A DNA stretch of 64,000 bases, taken from assembly GCF_933775445.1 (NCBI RefSeq), contig NC_065877.1, positions 4,774,001-4,838,000 on the forward strand. The letters run 5' to 3'. The position numbers and the translations under genes were made by a program. Source of the DNA: Argentina anserina. Its lineage: Eukaryota; Streptophyta; Magnoliopsida; Rosales; Rosaceae. Position 1 is the first letter of the stretch. Every line of letters starts with the position of its first letter. The notes under the pieces are model-generated. The model was given only the letters and a program-made list of their open reading frames with translations. It was not told the DNA's origin and searched no databases. Below are positions 60,480 to 64,000 of this stretch, in pieces.

Positions 60480-60624
60480 GTATTTGAGCTTTCATTGCTA
60501 GTAATGCCAGCCTATCCGTCTCATTTCCCTGGAGTGTCGGATGGTTCAGTTGCATGGAGCTACAAGAGTTTAACAGTACTAATGAGGATATCAAAATCAG
60601 TTTCATTACCAAAAATTCCCCCAT

Positions 60625-63025
60625 TTCGATATGTTTTTTGGCTAAAGAGACTGATATATATGGGTGGTGTTCGGACGTGGAAATGTGGAATGATAGTATT
60701 CAGTGAGGCATGACAATGCGATTTATAGAGGTCAGAAGATTTTGAATATGTGAACCACAGTTGAATGAGTTGATTCGCTCGACTGCTTCATTGCATTTTT
60801 TTTTTTGGGTATTTCATTTCATACCTATTTTTGGTGCATGCTTTTAAAATAAACTCACATATTATTTAATTATAATTTTTACTCAAATATTGTCAAATAA
60901 GATACTAAATTGTCTTTCGTTTTAACAAAAATTACATATTGCCACTATTTAACTCTAATTAGTCAACTTTGGTATTAATTTTTTTTTACCTTAATTATAG
61001 ATTGAGTACGATTTTGCAAGTTTCCTTTTGAACTCATCATTATTACCAATAGATTATATTCAAATACCTTAAGATAATGAATGTACAACTTATATTTTAG
61101 TGATTTAAGATTTTCGATTAGATTGTTAACTTGGAGAACTTTGTTATATCAGTCTTTTTCTGATTTTTTAAGTTTCATTCATCTATTAAATAACCTAACT
61201 TAAAGGTATGTGGGACTTTAAGTGTTTAACCTAGTTAGTAGGTATCTCTTTAATTACAACTTAAGAATGAGAAGCATATCTATTTAGAAGGTTCATGTAG
61301 AATTCCTAGTTCATAGATATATATGTCTCATCTATAGAAATCTACCTTTTATTGAGGAAGACAATATATAAGTGAAGTTTAATATGCCTCTTTATTAGTT
61401 ATTATAGTGTATGTATATACCTATGATTCTTGTCCAGAATATTGTTTAATACCTCTTACAATGAATTAATATGACAATATACCTAACAAGAAGGAAAAAA
61501 AGATAATTCAACAAGAACAATATATACCTCACGATGAGAAACACTTACTGAATCAAGATCGTTTGGTACCTTATATACCTTCATATGAATTTCTCATATA
61601 ATCTTCATATGACTAGCTCCTATTGCTTGAAAAATAATAATTGGTGTAAAATTTTGCAAAATGGAATTGATAAAAGAAGAACAAGAAGTTGCAAAGCTAA
61701 AATTTGTGATGAATATATATACATATTGATATTAGCAGTATGAATTAAATACAATGAAACAATTATGGATACAATTGACGAGCTTCACATTCAAAATTGA
61801 TTTTTAAACCTAAGATTAAGAAAATTATTTAATATAACCTTTTATATTTTAGAAGGGTAGATTAGACTTATACAAAAATAAAAATTGATAATAATAAATG
61901 ATTTTGGGTGTAAAATGAAAGAAAAAATAGATGTGGGCTTAGATTTAAAAAGGTGCTCTAACTCTATTATTGGGTTTAACTCTAATTTTCTCTTTTTTTT
62001 TTCTAACAGAAGACTGACTTGATTCGCATGCTTACAACCGGAGACGACTCTCGTTTTCCAAATGCAACTGTTTGTCAAGCAAGTAAATTAAATGTCAGCT
62101 ACTTTCAGTAGAAAAGTAGTGTCATATTAAGTGCAGGGTCCAATTTCAGCTGTACGTTATCTTCCTCAAAGGCAGCTGCTATCTCTTTCTCGTCGGAAGT
62201 TTCGTTTGCCATGAAACTGATACGGTGTCAGCTATCATATGACATTGAAGCAGAGAACTACTGAAGTCGTTTGTGAACTGGTTCAAACATATCGGCATGG
62301 TAATCTGTGGTTAGTGTAGTATACATGAACAGCAATACCAAGTTCAGTCCATAACTTGGAATTTGTTGATTTTTCAAGTCTTCTATTTTCATTAATGGTG
62401 ATGGTGGTGGTGATGTCTTAATTTCTTAATTGCAAGGTAAAGATGGAAAGGAAAGAAAAATATCTTTATATGTGGATGCTCCCTGCTCCTGTCGAGGATC
62501 CATTCCTTTGACGAGGATGAGGAGGTTAATAGCTTTGCTGAGGTATTTTGCAGCATGGGGCATTGCCTTGGACTTTAAGGCAAAGTGACATTAACACTAG
62601 AATTGAGCTGTTCTCGGCTGTTGATAAAGGTCCAACGCTACGAATGGTTTTTCCATGACATTCTCCTGTAAAGCAGTGAGAAAATTCTTCCAATATATTC
62701 ATGAAAGATCAGAATCCTTGCTAGACAGATCCCCCAAGGAAGGAGAGATCTCTGAAGCAAAACTTATTATCCTGTAAAGCAATTATATATGCTGGTGAAG
62801 CCAACTGGTTTTCTAGGAAATCCGCTCAAACAATCATATATGAATTCTTCTTAAAAAAATCATTTAGGAAATGAAAAATGCAGTAAAATTTGACTTCTTT
62901 CAAACTAGTACTACTAGTGGGAATCATGCATCTTTGTCCAAACGCGACTGCTTTTGGTGTCCAATTGCAATTATAAATTATTGGCTCCAAGGAAATTAGC
63001 ACCAATGTGATTTTGTTCCAACTTG
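60625..63025. other. Upstream region of the receptor kinase, no recognised gene
   Basis: 2.4 kb, strongly AT-rich at 60790-61900. No repeat or gene is recognised. Confidence 0.45.
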
Positions 63026-63250
63026 CTAAGCTTGCATGGAGGAAGTTGAAGACTAGTCACACCTCTGCAGAGTCTAGCATTTCCAGCAACTGAAGTCGCC
63101 CGTGTATTCTTAATGACACCGCTAGTTGGTAACGCTGAAGGGATGATCCCATTAAATAAGTTGCCTTGCTAGTGTAGGACTTCTACACTATGGCAACTGC
63201 CTAGGCTTCTAGGGAGTTCTCCTGATAATATATTGTCCTAAAAGGAGGGA
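63026..63250 (-). pseudogene. Remnant of a second LRR receptor-like kinase
   Basis: Collinear with 53231-53580 of the main receptor kinase: the last leucine-rich repeats (LGSCHSVEVLH, GNLFNGIIPS) and the extracellular stalk (VAGNARLCRGV, LQLPPCK). About 125 bp (equivalent to 53345-53472) are missing and a stop replaces the residue after EVLH. A weak GYAAP-like kinase match follows near 63493-63515. It is a decayed tandem duplicate. Confidence 0.8.
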
Positions 63251-63731
63251 CGTATTGTAACCATGATCTTCAACCTATGTGTCATGGCACAGTTCGAGAG
63301 ACAATGGCAAGCTGATACAGCAGTCATTGTTCCTCTTTACCCATTACTAGTTGTTGTTTACATATAATATACTAAAGTTTACTCCTTTAAAAAGAAAATG
63401 GGAGGGAACAAATCGCATATATATTTACTTGATCTACTGTGTAGTTTCATAAAATTAACTCGAATTTACTAAAAATTATTTACGATCACATTTCCAGGAG
63501 CAGCATATACTCACTATAATAGAGGATCAGGTGGTTGCTTGGACTAAAGATTCAACTCGACCAATTTTGCCATTGAAAATGGCAAAAGTTCATGAAAGTC
63601 CAAAACGATCGCTAAATGCATCCTCTTCTCAAGTGCACTACACACCAAAAGTATGCTAGATGAACCTGTAAAGAAGCTGCATCTTTACCTAACAAAAAAC
63701 TGAAACTGCACATTATGATGCAGTATACACT
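63251..63731. other. Intergenic with possible kinase scraps
   Basis: Apart from the short match near 63493-63515 to the exon 1 end of the receptor kinase (52486-52510), nothing is recognised. Confidence 0.4.
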
Positions 63732-63736
63732 ACACT

Positions 63737-64000
63737 TGTAACGACCCTAAAATTTCGAGCTTCAAAACTCAAAATCTTAGAATCGTTAAACACAAAAATA
63801 ATCTCAATGAAATCGAAATCATTTTAATGTCGCAGCGGATCACATCTGAGTTTAAAATATAACTCAGTCAAGCCGATTATTACAAACCCAAATGATAATT
63901 CAACATATAACAAATGGAATTGTATAATCCTCACAACAACCTCACAAATAAAATCACACCAAATCTCACACACAATCCACGCTGGAACCTCACCACGACT
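63737..64000 (-). repeat. Start of another inverted LTR of the main family, cut by the window
   Basis: TGTAACGACCCTAAAATTTCGAGC and the following sequence are collinear with 45616-45900 and 30602-30880. It runs off the right end. Confidence 0.9.

Larger units (their letters stand above)
51968..60624 (-). pseudogene. LRR receptor-like kinase (non-RD, subfamily XII type), split by a Copia element
   Basis: Minus-strand parts: exon 1a 60624-60485 (start MGEFLVMKLILISSLVLL, then NETDRLALLAMKAQI), the Copia insertion, exon 1b 55018-52490/52489, an intron 52488-52349, and exon 2 52348-51968. Exon 1b continues the LRRNT cap (SSWNETLHFCQWHGITC), about 20 leucine-rich repeats, a transmembrane helix (LVSGFTLLGLAVLLYIFFL) and a kinase with GVGAFGTVYKG, VAVKVL and the catalytic loop HCDLKLSN, where Cys replaces the Arg of RD kinases. 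Relatives (EFR, Xa21-like) sense microbes at the cell surface. Lesions: the 5.5 kb insertion; a short deletion near 52560 turning DFG into DFS and shifting frame; one extra base in the T run at 52025-52029, shifting the frame near the C-terminus. The last two could be assembly errors; the insertion could not. As assembled it makes no full kinase. Confidence 0.9.

Noticed and set aside
1..64000. tRNA or rRNA genes
   Set aside because: No cloverleaf with A and B boxes or rRNA sequence was noticed by eye; the only tRNA-like matches are the retrotransposon primer sites.

Overview
This looks like a gene-poor stretch of a flowering-plant nuclear genome. The type-1 non-specific lipid transfer protein (nsLTP) genes, an alpha-expansin, a non-RD LRR receptor kinase and Tekay-type/Ale-like retrotransposons all suggest a dicot. 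The nsLTPs resemble the rose-family fruit-allergen type, so Rosaceae (perhaps Rosoideae) is my inference. It is not proven by the sequence.

Layout. 1-2334: a truncated LTR that appears nested in an inverted LTR of a sister type. 2984-26124: five nsLTP loci, all on the minus strand (four intact, one broken), split by a 10.5 kb Ty3/gypsy chromovirus (10021-20498) that itself carries a foreign solo LTR (14395-15599). 21336-22035: another LTR piece. 27712-34023: a solo LTR with perfect target duplications, then a decayed hAT element holding an inverted solo LTR. 34839-36524: a three-exon F-box/FBD gene on the plus strand. 38460-40650: a LINE-like insertion split by a solo LTR. 40851-49555: a decayed minus-strand Copia element containing another solo LTR. 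49805-50832: an intact three-exon alpha-expansin. 51968-60624: a minus-strand LRR receptor-like kinase gene, split in its first exon by a Copia element (55019-60479) and also damaged in its kinase domain. 63026-63250: a deleted remnant of a second receptor kinase. 63737-64000: the start of one more inverted LTR.

The host genes supported as working are four secreted LTPs (lipid binding, cuticle/defence), one F-box protein (SCF ubiquitin ligase adaptor) and one expansin (wall loosening). The four intact LTP genes share one structure: a long first exon, one short intron, and a final coding exon of exactly 10 nt. This is seen only when the reading frames are extended through splicing.

Most of the DNA is one LTR family (about 2-2.6 kb LTRs, ends TG...CA), present in at least eight copies in both orientations. 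Three are solo LTRs with exact 5-bp target duplications; only one is a full element. The most striking locus is the receptor kinase. Its signal peptide and N-terminal cap can be read on the far side of the Copia element, and a GTATT duplication at both junctions gives the exact insertion point.
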